Shown: in pieces, positions 45,566 to 55,471 of the stretch | Position numbering within the stretch: the first letter of the stretch is position 1 | Layout: each line of letters begins with the position of its first letter | DNA from: Sinohyriopsis cumingii | Lineage: Eukaryota; Mollusca; Bivalvia; Unionida; Unionidae | Assembly (NCBI GenBank): GCA_028554795.2 | Contig: CM068839.1 | Location: 18,366,043 to 18,430,042 of the forward strand | Direction of reading: 5' to 3' | DNA length: 64,000 nucleotides | The notes under the pieces: generated by a model | Database searches by the model: none | The model's input: the letters and a program-made list of their open reading frames with translations, nothing else | Told to the model about the DNA's origin: nothing | Position numbers and translations under genes: made by a program

Positions 45566-48500
45566 ATGAAACGATCCTATTCATTCGAGAAGAAAGAAGA
45601 AGAAGAAAGTAAGAGGCAGAAACGTGATCTATCGCCTCGTACCAGGGCTGAAATCTTGGCACAAATTCATGCCAGTGATTTTGAAGAGGACATGAGTGAA
45701 CCAGAATCCGAACCCTCTAAACCAAGTTCACCACCCTTAGTCAACCCTGAAAAGTACTATTCCATTCGAGAGACGGAAAAGCGCTCCTCTAGAAAATTTA
45801 GAACCACGGCTTACACCTACACGGTGAAGTTTAAAGATTTCAAGGCCGACGTACCCTTGGAGAAAGCAGAAGGGTTTATCACCGAGATGTGGGATTCTTT
45901 GCTCACCTCACTCAAGCGACAATGTCAACCCAAAGAAGACGATCGCTTGACACTATCCATAGATCACGACGGTTTGAAATCCCCTGTTTGGATCGAGTTT
46001 AGCAGACCCGCAGAACTAACCCCTTCCAAAGTCATGGACAAGATTCAACACGTACAACAATCTAATGACCAGTTTGACATCACCGATGGTAAAGCCACAC
46101 TGAAAATGGCTCACGTCTCTCTTCCTCAAGGGACAGGACGCAAAAAGATATTATTGGTGGACGACCTTCGCAACACCAAAACAAGTCTCGTCCGAATTAA
46201 CAACCCTCAAGACCAGATGTGCTTAGCCCGTGCCATCGTGGTGGGACGAACCTATGCCAACAAGAACGACACGGTAGAATGGAAAAGAACCTGGGAGAAC
46301 ATTCGAAAATCGAACCGAACCAAACAACGAAACGAAGCAGAACTCCTGTTGCAACAAGCTGGCCTGTCCAAAGACACACCCTGTGGCATTCCTGAGATGC
46401 AAAAATTGCAAGATGCCCTAGCTCCACGCTACACCTTGAAAGTGCACCCTCAAGAAATGCGCGGGTCTCTGTTGTTTCGAGGCCAAGACTTTAAGGACGG
46501 AAAATACATTCATGTTTATCATCACGATGACCATTTCGATACCATTACCAGTATCACCGGATTCCTGGGATACAGATATTACTGTGAGAAATGTGACTAT
46601 GGTTATAATAATCGAGAACAACACAAGCATTGTGGATGGAAATGCCCAGGATGTTTGGCCTCTCCACCCTGTCTGAGCGAAGAACCAGTGCCTTGTTCGA
46701 CTTGTCTGCGCACGTTTGTCAGCCCTACCTGATACCAACAACATTTGAAAACACAAGGTTCACAGAAGAAATGTGCTTGTCAACTCCTGAGATTGTGCCC
46801 TACGTGTAGACAAGGCATACGTACCAACAGTACCAAGGCACACGTATGTCGAGGAAAGAAAAAATGTCACATTTGTCACCACATCGTGGACTTGGAACAC
46901 GAATGCTACGTGCAAAAATACCAACCCCCACCAGAGAAAGAGGACGGTCACAAGAAGAAAGGCAATTTCATCTTTTTCGATTTCGAATGCATGCAAGAGA
47001 CCGGCATTCACATTCCTAATTTCTGCGTGGCTCATCGAGCGTGCGAGAAGTGCATTCAAGAACCTATCTTCAGTCATTGCCCTCACTGCAGCAAGATTCC
47101 TGGAGGGCGTGAAAAAATCTTTCGAGGACCGAACACGTTAGCCGATTTTGCCCAATGGGTCTTAGACCCCATCGACAAGACGTGGAGCCAAGAGGACATC
47201 GAACGTTACGGAGATTGTCATCGTCATGCCACAGTGATGGCTCACAATTTCTCCGGATACGATGGACAGTTTCTTCTCAGATACTATACGGAACAAGGCA
47301 CCGAGCGTCCTAAAGTGACTTTGAACGGAGCCAAAATCATTTTCATGCAAGTGGGACAAGTGCAGTTTAAAGATTCGATGAGTTACTTGGCCATGCCTTT
47401 GAGTCGAATGCCTAAAACGTTTGGAATGACAGAAATGGCTAAAGGGTACTTTCCTCACTTTTCCAATACGGAAGCCAATCAACATGCCGTTCTACCCCAT
47501 TTACCTGAGGCTCACTATTACGACCCCGACAACATGCGTACCGAACAACGAGAAGCTTTCTACGCTTGGTACCAAGCTCACGCCTCGGACCCTTTCGACT
47601 TTCAGGAAGAAATGCTAAAGTATTGTCGTTCCGACGTGGACATTTTACGGCGTTGCTGTGGAAAATTTCGAGAACTGTTCATGGAACACGGAGGGGTCGA
47701 TCCTTTGAAAGAAGCTTGCACCATTGCCAAAGCGTGTTCCTTAGTGTATCGACAACGATTCATGCCTGAAAACACCGTAGCTGTCATCAGTCCTCAAACG
47801 ACCCACTTTGTCAAACGTCAATACTCGGTCAAAGCCCTACGTTGGTTACATTACTTGTGCGACAAGGAAGACAAGTGGATTCAGCATGCCCGCAACGGAG
47901 GGGGCGAAAAGACCATCGGAACGTATTCGGTCGATGGCTGGGACTTAGAAAACCCCAAGATCGTGTACGAGTTTAACAGCTGCTTATTTCACGGATGTCC
48001 CGTCTGTTACCCTGACCGTAGCACTAAAAATCAGTTTTTACAACGAACCATGGAAGACTTGTACCAGGACACTTGTCAGCGGCGCCTAAAGTTAGAACAG
48101 CAAGGATACCAAGTGGTGGAAATGTGGGAACACGAGTACGATCACCGTATGAAAACCGATCCCGAGTTTAAACGCCTCGTGGAAAGTTACCAGTTCATGG
48201 ACCCGTTGAACCCGAGGGATAGTTTGTACGGAGGAAGGACCAATGCCACCTGTTTCCTGTACCAAGCCGACGAAGAGAAAGGAGAAGAAATCAAATACTT
48301 GGATGTGTGTTCGCTGTATCCCTACGTGTGCAAATATTGTCGCTTTCCTGTAGGGCACCCGCAATTGCTGACGGAACACATCGACCTGAAAAACATTCGA
48401 CAATACGAAGGCTTGATCAAGTGTAAAGTTTTGCCTCCCACGAACCTATACCATCCCGTCTTACCTCACCATTGTCAAGGCAAACTGATGTTTCCCTTGT

Positions 48501-49623
48501 GCCGTACTTGTGCCGAAACGTGCAACCAGGACCAACCTTGCCATCACAGCCAGGAAGAACGTGCCTTGACGGGAACCTGGGTCAGCGTGGAATTGTTCAA
48601 AGCTCTGGACATGGGATACTAACTGTTAGAAGTGTACGAAATTTGCCACTTTCCCAAGACACAACAGTACTTAGGGTGACCCTACTCAGAAAGGCATTTT
48701 CGCCGACTACGTGGATGCCTTTTTGAAACTGAAACAAGAAGCCAGCGGCTATCCTTCCTGGTGTCACACTCCCGAAGACCAAATACAATTCAAAGAGAAA
48801 TACTACGAACAAGAATGCATCTCTTTAGACCACATCGAAAAAAACGAAGGCAGGCGATCGTTTGCCAAAGTGATGTTAAATTGCTTGTGGGGTAAAATGG
48901 CACAACGACCGTGTTTACCCAAGACGGAATATTTGACAGAACCTTCCCGCTACTTCCAGATGATTCACGACAAAACCAAATACATGAAACACGTGGACGT
49001 CGTTCGAGAGGATTTGATCTTGGTCAATTACGAAGAAGATCTGGACTTTGTACAAGACGACCCTTTTGGAAATGTCATCATTGCGGCTTACGTGACAGCT
49101 CATGCTCGCTTAAAATTGTACGAAGCTTTAGAACTGTTAGGGGATCGCGTCCTGTACTTTGACACGGACAGTTGCATTTACATCCATCACCCGAGTCAAC
49201 AGCACCCTGACATCGAAGGAGACCGTTTAGGAGCCTGGACAGACGAGCATCCCGACGACAAGATTCTAAGTTTCGTCAGTGGCGGCCCCAAAAATTACGG
49301 CTACGAATACCGGGACAAACAAGGAGAAGTGCACACGACGTGCAAAGTGAAAGGACTGACTCTGAATCATCGTACCAGTCGAGTGGTCAACTTTGGGGTA
49401 TTGAAAGAAGCCTTGCAATCGGGATGGAAACTTTAAAGTGACCACCTATCAACCGAATAAGATTGTACGTTTACCCACTCACCACATCGTCAGTCGACCC
49501 TTGGAAAAAGTCTATCAAATTGTATACCAGAAGCGAGTGCGACTTCCCAATCACTTTACGTTGCCGTACGGTCACGTCGGTATTGGTCTGTATATAAAAA
49601 GGAACCCTAGGCAAGATCGATAG
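45566..49623 (+). pseudogene. Protein-primed family B DNA polymerase of Polinton B, disabled
   Basis: The replicative polymerase. The N-terminal 390 residues contain the Polinton-specific VSLPQG and KKILLVDDL segments and a cysteine/histidine cluster. Exonuclease motifs: FFDFEC (about 46973), HNFSGYDGQF (about 47243) and YCRSDVD (about 47621). Polymerase motif A DVCSLYP is at 48302, motif B KVMLNCLWG at about 48867 and motif C YFDTDS at about 49158. Damage: in-frame TGA at 46730-46732, TAA at 48620-48622, TGA near 48678, a frame change between 48678 and 48711, and another at about 49432 in a T-run. All motifs survive, so loss is recent. About 1,350 codons, usual for Polintons. Confidence 0.93.
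49591..49600 (+). promoter_or_regulatory. TATA box for the small gene at 49650
   Basis: TATATAAAAA, 59 bp before the ATG and inside the polymerase C-terminal coding end. Confidence 0.65.
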
Positions 49624-49649
49624 TTCATTGTTCATTGAAGTAACTTACC

Positions 49650-50040
49650 ATGTCGTTGACGAAGAAGAAACCAGATTGGTTAGGAGTCAAATGTTGGACA
49701 TCACCGAGACCAGGGTTTTGAGGCTTGGACACAAGAGGTGGCCCAGTATGCACGAGAGTTATTCAAGGAAAAAAGTTACTTTTCAACCCGTGTTAGTGAC
49801 GGTGCCAGAAGAACCCGTCACGCAGGACAGGACTGTCGTGGACAGGCCTGAAAGACCCTTTCGGGAGGACACTTGTGTGACCTTACCCCCCTACTATAGA
49901 ACTGGTTACAACTTTACCCAAAACATGTGGTTGTTGTACAGACACTTGTTTTTATTCCACGTTCATGGTTATCATGTGCCTTTTATTCTTGTACTTAAGC
50001 CTTTGGCTTTTATGTATTTTTGTCTTTCGTATTCATGTTT
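49650..50040 (+). pseudogene. Small unrecognised Polinton gene between polymerase and ATPase
   Basis: A good start context (ACCATGTCG) at 49650 begins MSLTKKKPDWLG. The frame stops after 23 codons at GGGTTTTGA. Coding-like sequence continues in the next frame (EAWTQEVAQYARELF) and, after the A-run near 49772, in a third (VTFQPVLVTVPEEPV ... YYRTGYNFTQNMWLLY), which ends hydrophobic. I infer one basic protein of about 130 codons broken by two homopolymer indels. It has its own TATA box and an AATAAA at 50054. Function unknown. Confidence 0.45.
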
Positions 50041-50053
50041 GAAAAAAACATTC

Positions 50054-50059
50054 AATAAA
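50054..50059 (+). terminator. AATAAA polyadenylation signal
   Basis: TTCAATAAACG, 16 bp before the next TATA box, closing the small gene and perhaps polymerase transcripts. It contrasts with the stem-loop ends of the accessory genes. Confidence 0.55.
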
Positions 50060-50074
50060 CGTGTTCTGAAAAAG

Positions 50075-50082
50075 TATATAAA
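50075..50082 (+). promoter_or_regulatory. TATA box of the packaging ATPase gene
   Basis: TATATAAA, 55 bp before the ATG at 50130. Confidence 0.65.
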
Positions 50083-50129
50083 CTCTTGTCTTGTTTGTTT
50101 TTCGTGTCACAAGTGACATTTCTCACACC

Positions 50130-50873
50130 ATGGCTACCTCTGCTGTCTCTGCTCCCTCTTCCTCTACTGTCAAAGTCATCGACGAACACTTAGATCGTGC
50201 CAGTTGGGAGGCTTTGTATCTTCGCCATCCCTTTAACATGCTCATTGCTGCACCTAGCGGTTCAGGCAAAACCGAATTCGTCAAACGTTTGATCGAACAT
50301 AAACATCATTTGATCGATCGGCCACCTCAACGGATCGTGTGGTGTTACAAAGAGTGGCAATCGGCGTACAACCTCTTGCGAGAAAGTCAAGGCGATTCCA
50401 TCGTGTTTGTGGAAGGCATTCCTAAAGAAGACGACGGCATCGTCTCTGACTCCCGTCAAACCCATTTGGTCATTTTCGACGACATGTTAGGAGAAGACGA
50501 TGAAGAAATTAAACTGTGGTTTACGCGCAAAGGGCATCACCGTAATGCCAGTGTCGTTTACATCACCCAAAATTTGTTTCAACAAAGTAAAGCCCATCGC
50601 ACCATCAGTCTCAATGCGCATTACGTGGTCTTATTTAAAAGCCCTCGAGATAAATCGCAAGTGCAAGTCTTAGCCAAACAGTTAGGAACGCCTTGGCTGA
50701 CTCAGGCGTACGACGATGCCACTCAAACGCCACACGCCTATTTACTCGTCGATTTGAAACCTACGACTCCCGAGAATTTGAGATTTCGTACCCACTTGTT
50801 TCACCACTGGTGCCAAGACGGAGGGCCTGTCCTGTACACGTCTCCGTCCTCGACTTCATTTCACTCCCCATAA
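50130..50873 (+). CDS. Genome-packaging ATPase (A32/FtsK-HerA type)
   Basis: 247 residues. Walker A APSGSGKT at residues 41-48, Walker B LVIFDDML at 113-120 with two acidic residues, and the downstream polar motif VVYITQNLF at 142-150 define the HerA/FtsK-like packaging ATPases of Polintons, virophages and large DNA viruses. It would pump the element's DNA into capsids. The ATG at 50130 is chosen because it follows CACACC and a TATA box at 55 bp. The frame is fully open and of normal length, making it one of the intact genes of B. No copy is seen in A or C. Confidence 0.94.
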   Translation: MATSAVSAPSSSTVKVIDEHLDRASWEALYLRHPFNMLIAAPSGSGKTEFVKRLIEHKHHLIDRPPQRIVWCYKEWQSAYNLLRESQGDSIVFVEGIPKEDDGIVSDSRQTHLVIFDDMLGEDDEEIKLWFTRKGHHRNASVVYITQNLFQQSKAHRTISLNAHYVVLFKSPRDKSQVQVLAKQLGTPWLTQAYDDATQTPHAYLLVDLKPTTPENLRFRTHLFHHWCQDGGPVLYTSPSSTSFHSP

Positions 50874-50880
50874 AAAAATC

Positions 50881-50887
50881 TATAAAA
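50881..50887 (+). promoter_or_regulatory. TATA box of the SPKK protein gene
   Basis: TATAAAA, 46 bp before ATG 50927 and just after the ATPase stop. Confidence 0.65.
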
Positions 50888-50926
50888 TACCTCAGACCCT
50901 TTTCGTCTGTCTCACACAGTGTGAAC

Positions 50927-51874
50927 ATGACGTCCCTTCAGTCGCATCTTCCCGTCAAATTGATTCGTGCCTTGTATGGCATTAGTCGAGAAAAAGATCC
51001 ACAAACACGAGCTCGTGTCTTAGAAGCTAGTCTCAAAGAAGTCTTACGATGGTTCACGCTGACGGCACGTCAATTACTCCAAGGAATCATTCAGATTCCT
51101 CATCAAACCAAACGCTTTTTTGATCGAAACAAAGTCGCTTTCGTCCAACTGGCCGATCCCCGCATCGACACTCAAACCAAAAAACAAATCATTTTGAAAC
51201 CTGGAGGGAGCGGTACTCTAGGAGGGGTCATCATTCGCTCACTCTTAAGATGGGATCCTAATGCCCCCAAAGTTATACCCAAGACAAAAGACCAACGAAG
51301 CCCCAAGAAGAAAAAGACCAGGTCCCCAAGGAGAACTTCTCCAGTGGCAGGACCCTCCTCTGACCAGACACCACCACCCCGGACAAAGAAAAGAAGCCCC
51401 CAGAAAAAGAAACAGAGAAAAAGTCCCCAGAAAAAGAAAAGTCCAAAGAAGAAAACTAGTCGCAAGAGAGGCACTTCGGCCAGGACGCAACCTTACACTC
51501 GCAAACCACGATCTGCCACGGCAGTGACTGCGTCTCCGGCATCCTCACGTTCATCCACTTCTCCGTTGATGACACCAGGAACTGAAGAGTACTTGGAGAC
51601 GTTGATCACACCAAGAACTTCTCCGTTAATGACCCCCAAAAGAACTTCCCCAGTGGCAGGACCTTCCAATTTAGTGGCAGTGGCTGCTGCTCACAATGTA
51701 CCTTCTCCCAAAATCAAAGTTCAAGAAAGATCGGGCATGTTACAAGGTTTACTGGATTTGTCCAAGCAAGAACTGGCTCGATTTAGTCCGTTACGTACCC
51801 CTGCACGACGTGTCATGCCTGTCCTCAAACTAATACGACGTCAAGACAATCAGTGGCGACACGTTCCAGTATAA
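50927..51874 (+). CDS. SPKK-rich basic virion-type protein
   Basis: 315 residues from the ATG at 50927. Residues 1-110 are helical and hydrophobic/basic (LIRALYGISREKDPQ, LRWFTLTARQLLQGI), ending in a KKQIILKPGGSGTLGG stretch. That segment resembles the basic-then-hydrophobic GG region of small Polinton/adenovirus-like core peptides. Residues 120-200 hold repeated SPKKK, SPRR and SPQKKK motifs. A Ser/Thr/Pro tail follows with duplicated TSPLMTP and RTSPVAGPS units. SPKK motifs bind the DNA minor groove in histone H1 and sperm proteins, so genome condensation in the capsid is a reasonable inference. Intact. The name and role are not established. Confidence 0.75.
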   Translation: MTSLQSHLPVKLIRALYGISREKDPQTRARVLEASLKEVLRWFTLTARQLLQGIIQIPHQTKRFFDRNKVAFVQLADPRIDTQTKKQIILKPGGSGTLGGVIIRSLLRWDPNAPKVIPKTKDQRSPKKKKTRSPRRTSPVAGPSSDQTPPPRTKKRSPQKKKQRKSPQKKKSPKKKTSRKRGTSARTQPYTRKPRSATAVTASPASSRSSTSPLMTPGTEEYLETLITPRTSPLMTPKRTSPVAGPSNLVAVAAAHNVPSPKIKVQERSGMLQGLLDLSKQELARFSPLRTPARRVMPVLKLIRRQDNQWRHVPV

Positions 51875-51878
51875 AAAA
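51870..51878 (+). promoter_or_regulatory. TATA box overlapping the SPKK gene stop
   Basis: TATAAAAAA overlaps the TAA at 51872-51874 and lies 63 bp before ATG 51933. Confidence 0.65.
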
Positions 51879-51932
51879 GGCATGTGACCAAGTCGGGTAT
51901 CAGTGTTTTTTGGTGCTCCTGAAGACTCAAAG

Positions 51933-52319
51933 ATGTCACCCTCCAGAAAACCCCAAGGAAAGAAAAGGAAAGGACTGCCACCACGTTTAGCCAAACATGG
52001 GGACATGTTATCTGTCCTGTCCAAAGCTTCTCCACCCCTACGAAAAAAACTCATTCAAACGGCCTCCAAAGAGGTCATCGATACCGTGTGCGAATGTTGT
52101 TTGAACGTTTTGAAAGGCACGATCCCTTTGTCCAAACACCAGAAACAATGCTTAGGCAAACATCGTCACGTTCTTCGCCAAATGGTTCGAAAGAAAATTC
52201 CCATTCGTCAAAAAAAGAAGATGTTAGTGCAACGTGGAGGTATTTTACCTCTCTTGTTAGGCCCCATACTGAAAGGAGTCTTGGGAACCATGTTGGGAGG
52301 ACTGGTGAGAGCAAGATAA
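51933..52319 (+). CDS. Small basic core-like protein with C-terminal hydrophobic GG segment
   Basis: 128 residues. The first half is basic, with CECCLNVLKGTIPLSKHQKQ. The end, KKKMLVQRGGILPLLLGPIL then KGVLGTMLGG, matches the adenovirus pX/mu-like peptide pattern found in many Polintons and adintoviruses: basic residues, RGG, then leucine-rich GP. Such peptides are maturation-cleaved core components that compact DNA or touch membranes. Intact. The ATG at 51933 follows the TATA at 63 bp; the next ORF begins 48 bp after its stop. Confidence 0.75.
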   Translation: MSPSRKPQGKKRKGLPPRLAKHGDMLSVLSKASPPLRKKLIQTASKEVIDTVCECCLNVLKGTIPLSKHQKQCLGKHRHVLRQMVRKKIPIRQKKKMLVQRGGILPLLLGPILKGVLGTMLGGLVRAR

Positions 52320-52367
52320 AAAGGCCTCGGAAGTTCCAAGATCTCAGAATCGACCCCTGACAACCCC

Positions 52368-53009
52368 ATGGAAGGAAGAAAACTAGCTTTAGTGCCTTAC
52401 AAACGATGGATGGAATACCATCGGTGGCAAGAACAACACACCCCGCATTTACCTCCCAATCCCCATTTGAGCGAGATGTCCCAGTTACAACACGAATTGC
52501 AGTCCTTGATGGATCGCCAAGATTTGTCCGAAACAGAAAAATCGCAAAAGTACGGTCAACTCTTGCAACGACTGCAACTCTTTCACCAGAAAGCTTTAGA
52601 CGAAACAGCTCTACCCACTCTGAAAGATTTTAAGACCTTGATGAAAAGTCCAGCACCATCACCAGTACCAGTACCAGTACCACCAGTACCAGTGACCAAG
52701 ACAGAAAAAGGAAAAGAAGAAGAAGAAGGGTTTCAAACTCCACCAGAAAAAGTACGCAAGTTAACAACACCACCTACCTCCAGAATTGGATGGATTAAAA
52801 AGATGATGGCCACCCCTTCTTCCTCACAAGAGAAAAAGAAAGTGAAGACAGAAGTGAAGACAGAAGTGAAACAAGAACCGATATCCCCCGCTCAGACATC
52901 CTCCTCCTCTTCAACACCTATTGCCGGTCGCACACGCAAAGCATTGCAATCCAAGAAAATACCCCAAGAGAAAAAGAGTAGCCTCCTCCAAGAGTGGGTG
53001 TCTTATTAA
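52368..53009 (+). CDS. Pro/Lys-rich Polinton protein, function unknown
   Basis: 213 residues. Residues 1-90 are a predicted helical, amphipathic region (LQHELQSLMDRQDLSE, YGQLLQRLQLFHQKAL). Residues 97-115 are a PVPVPVPPVPV proline run. The rest is acidic then lysine/serine-rich, with a duplicated VKTEVKTE unit and a basic KKIPQEKKS end. Intact, and located between the core-like protein and the integrase, where Polintons usually have an uncharacterised ORF. A virion or scaffold role is possible but not shown. Confidence 0.65.
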   Translation: MEGRKLALVPYKRWMEYHRWQEQHTPHLPPNPHLSEMSQLQHELQSLMDRQDLSETEKSQKYGQLLQRLQLFHQKALDETALPTLKDFKTLMKSPAPSPVPVPVPPVPVTKTEKGKEEEEGFQTPPEKVRKLTTPPTSRIGWIKKMMATPSSSQEKKKVKTEVKTEVKQEPISPAQTSSSSSTPIAGRTRKALQSKKIPQEKKSSLLQEWVSY

Positions 53010-53030
53010 CACACCAACCAACACAAAAAA

Positions 53031-54129
53031 ATGGAAAAAGTCTTAGCCAGCATTTACTACGATCCCTCCCATCCTGCAGGTTACGCAGGAGTTCAAAAAT
53101 TGTATTGTGCTGCCAAAACGCAACTGAAAAGTCTCCGTTTACCTCAAGTGCAACGATGGTTACAAGAACAAGCTACCTACACTTTACACAAACCCATTCG
53201 ACGCAAGTTTGCCAGAAGTCGCACCCGAGTGGAAGGCATCGATCATCAATGGCAAGCCGATTTAGCCGATGTCTCTCATTTCGCCAGCTACAATCGTGGC
53301 TACAAATATTTGTTTTGTGTCATCGACGTCTTTTCCAAATTTGCTTGGGTCGTACCCTTGACTTCCAAATCGAGCAGCGAGTTAGTGCGAGCCCTGCAAC
53401 GGGTGTTGAAACAAAGCGGTCGTCACCCTCTTCGATGGCAAACGGACAAAGGTACCGAATTTCTGAACCAAGCTTTCCAAAAAGAATTAAAGAAACGTGA
53501 CATTCATTTTTTTACCACCGAGAATCCCGAAACCAAAGCCAGCATCGTGGAACGTTTTCAACGCACTTTGAAAGAACGCATGTGGAAATATTTTACGCAT
53601 CACCACACTCTGAAGTACATTGACATCTTACCGCACCTGGTGCAAGCGTACAACCAATCTTACCATCGAAGCATCGGACGTGCCCCGCAAGACGTGACTC
53701 CCGACAACGAAGTGCTGCTGTTTGAGCGTCTGTTTGGTACGTCCCCGACGAGGGCTGTCCCCAAGAAAAGTGGAGAGTTGGCCGTAGGAGATTGGGCAAA
53801 ACCAAACGCACTTTTGACAAAGGTTACTTACCTAACTGGACGACCGAACTGTTTCGCGTCACTGGACGAGTGGATGGCCGTCATCCTGCCGTCTATAAAT
53901 TGGAAGACATGAACGGAGAAGTGCTCAAAGGAACGTTTTATTTGCACGAGTTACAACGTGTCACCAAAAAGAAGACGACGTGTACGACATCGAAAGCATT
54001 CTCGAACGCAGAACCCGTAAAGTGGGCAAACGACGTGTCAAAGAAGTCAAAGTACGTTGGAAAGGATATCCGCCCAGTTTTGATTCTTGGATCGACGCTT
54101 CGCAAGTCATCGACTATAAAAAGAAGTGA
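53031..54129 (+). pseudogene. Retroviral-type integrase (rve) with C-terminal chromodomain, frameshifted
   Basis: Integrates the element and makes 6-bp duplications. The catalytic core shows D77 (WQADLADV), D139 (WQTDKGTEF) and E174 (ASIVERFQ), the DD~35E triad. An N-terminal helical zinc-binding-like part precedes it. Frame 1 is open to 53912, but coding similarity leaves it near 53795 (GDW then KTKRTFDKGYLPNW in the next frame). A second shift at the A-run near 53968 precedes the chromodomain (VRWKGYPPSFDSWIDAS), ending at 54127-54129. The chromodomain may direct insertion to marked chromatin. The core is intact but the full protein cannot be read in one frame. Confidence 0.92.
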
Positions 54130-54134
54130 CCATC

Positions 54135-54548
54135 ATGCCTTTTCACACAGACGCAGCTACGTCGACCACTCCTCCTTCACCCAGTTCTTCTGTGCAAGAT
54201 TTACTAAAACAACCCTTGTGGGTGTGGTGTGGAGAACGTGTGCCTAAAACGCAAATCGTCTTTTTCTGCCAAATTTTCGTGGTGTATTGTGTCATCGGGG
54301 CAGCCATTGCCAATTTGAGTTTGCAACAAGGAGACAAACAATTGTGGACCATTTTATTGAGCAGTTGCATCGGTTACCTGCTTCCTAATCCCTCCCTGAA
54401 ATTCACCTCGAACGGGAACCACGAGAACCTTGTGTCCAGTGCCAGTGCCAGTCACCACTCCAACCACAACCAGAACCCCATTTTGGGCGGAGACACGCCT
54501 CTGACGTCCACTAACCCCTCGGACAGCCACAGAACTCTGGAATTATGA
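54135..54548 (+). CDS. Two-TM Polinton membrane protein
   Basis: 137 residues from ATG 54135. Two hydrophobic segments, QIVFFCQIFVVYCVIGAAIA and WTILLSSCIGYLLPNP, are separated by a short polar loop (NLSLQQGDKQ). The C-terminal tail is Ser/Asn/His-rich. The IVFFCQ...LSSCIGYLLP.PSLK pattern is a conserved small membrane protein of animal Polintons located between integrase and penton; its role is unknown (membrane targeting or egress is possible). It overlaps the penton ATG by four bases (ATGA), suggesting coupled translation or a shared transcript. Intact; the A copy lost its start codon. Confidence 0.82.
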   Translation: MPFHTDAATSTTPPSPSSSVQDLLKQPLWVWCGERVPKTQIVFFCQIFVVYCVIGAAIANLSLQQGDKQLWTILLSSCIGYLLPNPSLKFTSNGNHENLVSSASASHHSNHNQNPILGGDTPLTSTNPSDSHRTLEL

Positions 54549-55468
54549 GTCACCAAAACCAATTTTACTTAACCTTACCCAGTGACAGTTCCATGGAGGT
54601 GTTTCCCAAGAACACGTTGTGCTGTTACACGGCCAAATTACCTCAAGCCATCCCCTTAGATCACGAAGCCCATTGGGAAGTGGCTTTAGTAGAAATGATT
54701 CACCCGACCCAAGTCCTCAATGTCCTTCCCAATCAAAATTTTTTTGATGTGGAAGTTCATGACGAACAATTGCAACAGTGGATGGATAGCAATGTCAAAT
54801 ATGACAAGAAAACCCGTACACAAAAGTACACCACCTATCACTTGTTCATTTCCCCAGGCTATTATTTTAGTGGTCAACATTTGGTCAGCAACATAGCCTC
54901 CAGGTTTAATGCCGTGTTTCTGAAAGCTTTGGAGCATGTTAACAAAAGTGTCACCATGGAGTACCACAAAACAGCTCGTCGCTTCTTGATGAAATTTGAA
55001 CGGAGTAAAATCCTGTCCATTTTATTTTGTCCTGAATTGTATGACATGTTGGGCGGAGACATGAACCTGAGAATGAGCATGATGAAGAAAAGCGAATTAC
55101 CCATCGTTTACGACAACGAGTCTTTTAGCAAGTTATTTGGTGCCCCGGTAGAACTGAACCAAGGACTGAATTTGATGTTTGTGTACTCCGATGTGGTGGA
55201 GTATAACGTGGTGGGACACACCTCCGTACCGTTACTGCGTGTCATTCCTTTCAAAGTGGATTCTGCCACGAACACTGACGAGGAAGGTGGAAACACTTAC
55301 CACGTCCACCGCGAATTTGTACATCCTCACTATTTGCCTGTCAGTAAGTCGTATTTGGACACGGTCAACATTACTATAAAAGGAGATTTGGGACAAAATA
55401 TTCCATTCACCAAACGAAAAGTCACGGTGAAACTCCATTTTCGAAAACGGTTTTCTCACGATTCGTAA
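54545..55468 (+). CDS. Penton-like minor capsid protein (B)
   Basis: 307 residues. The N-terminus FYLTLPSDSSMEVFP and WEVALVEMIHPTQ, and the C-terminal LNQGLNLMFVYSDVVEYN and FVHPHYLPVSKSYLDTV, mark the Polinton minor capsid (penton) protein, predicted as a single jelly roll at the icosahedral vertices. It is fully open and the same length as the A copy. The region 70-200 differs strongly from A while the ends are nearly identical. It starts inside the previous gene's stop (ATGA). Confidence 0.9.
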   Translation: MSHQNQFYLTLPSDSSMEVFPKNTLCCYTAKLPQAIPLDHEAHWEVALVEMIHPTQVLNVLPNQNFFDVEVHDEQLQQWMDSNVKYDKKTRTQKYTTYHLFISPGYYFSGQHLVSNIASRFNAVFLKALEHVNKSVTMEYHKTARRFLMKFERSKILSILFCPELYDMLGGDMNLRMSMMKKSELPIVYDNESFSKLFGAPVELNQGLNLMFVYSDVVEYNVVGHTSVPLLRVIPFKVDSATNTDEEGGNTYHVHREFVHPHYLPVSKSYLDTVNITIKGDLGQNIPFTKRKVTVKLHFRKRFSHDS

Positions 55469-55471
55469 GTC

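Noticed and set aside
46197..47086. Minus-strand frames of 76-112 codons opposite the polymerase (others opposite ATPase, capsid and penton genes)
   Set aside because: Shadows of strongly biased plus-strand coding sequence with no independent signals.
51172..51490. Leucine/phenylalanine-rich membrane-like frames on the minus strand
   Set aside because: They are the reverse complement of the lysine-rich SPKK repeats.
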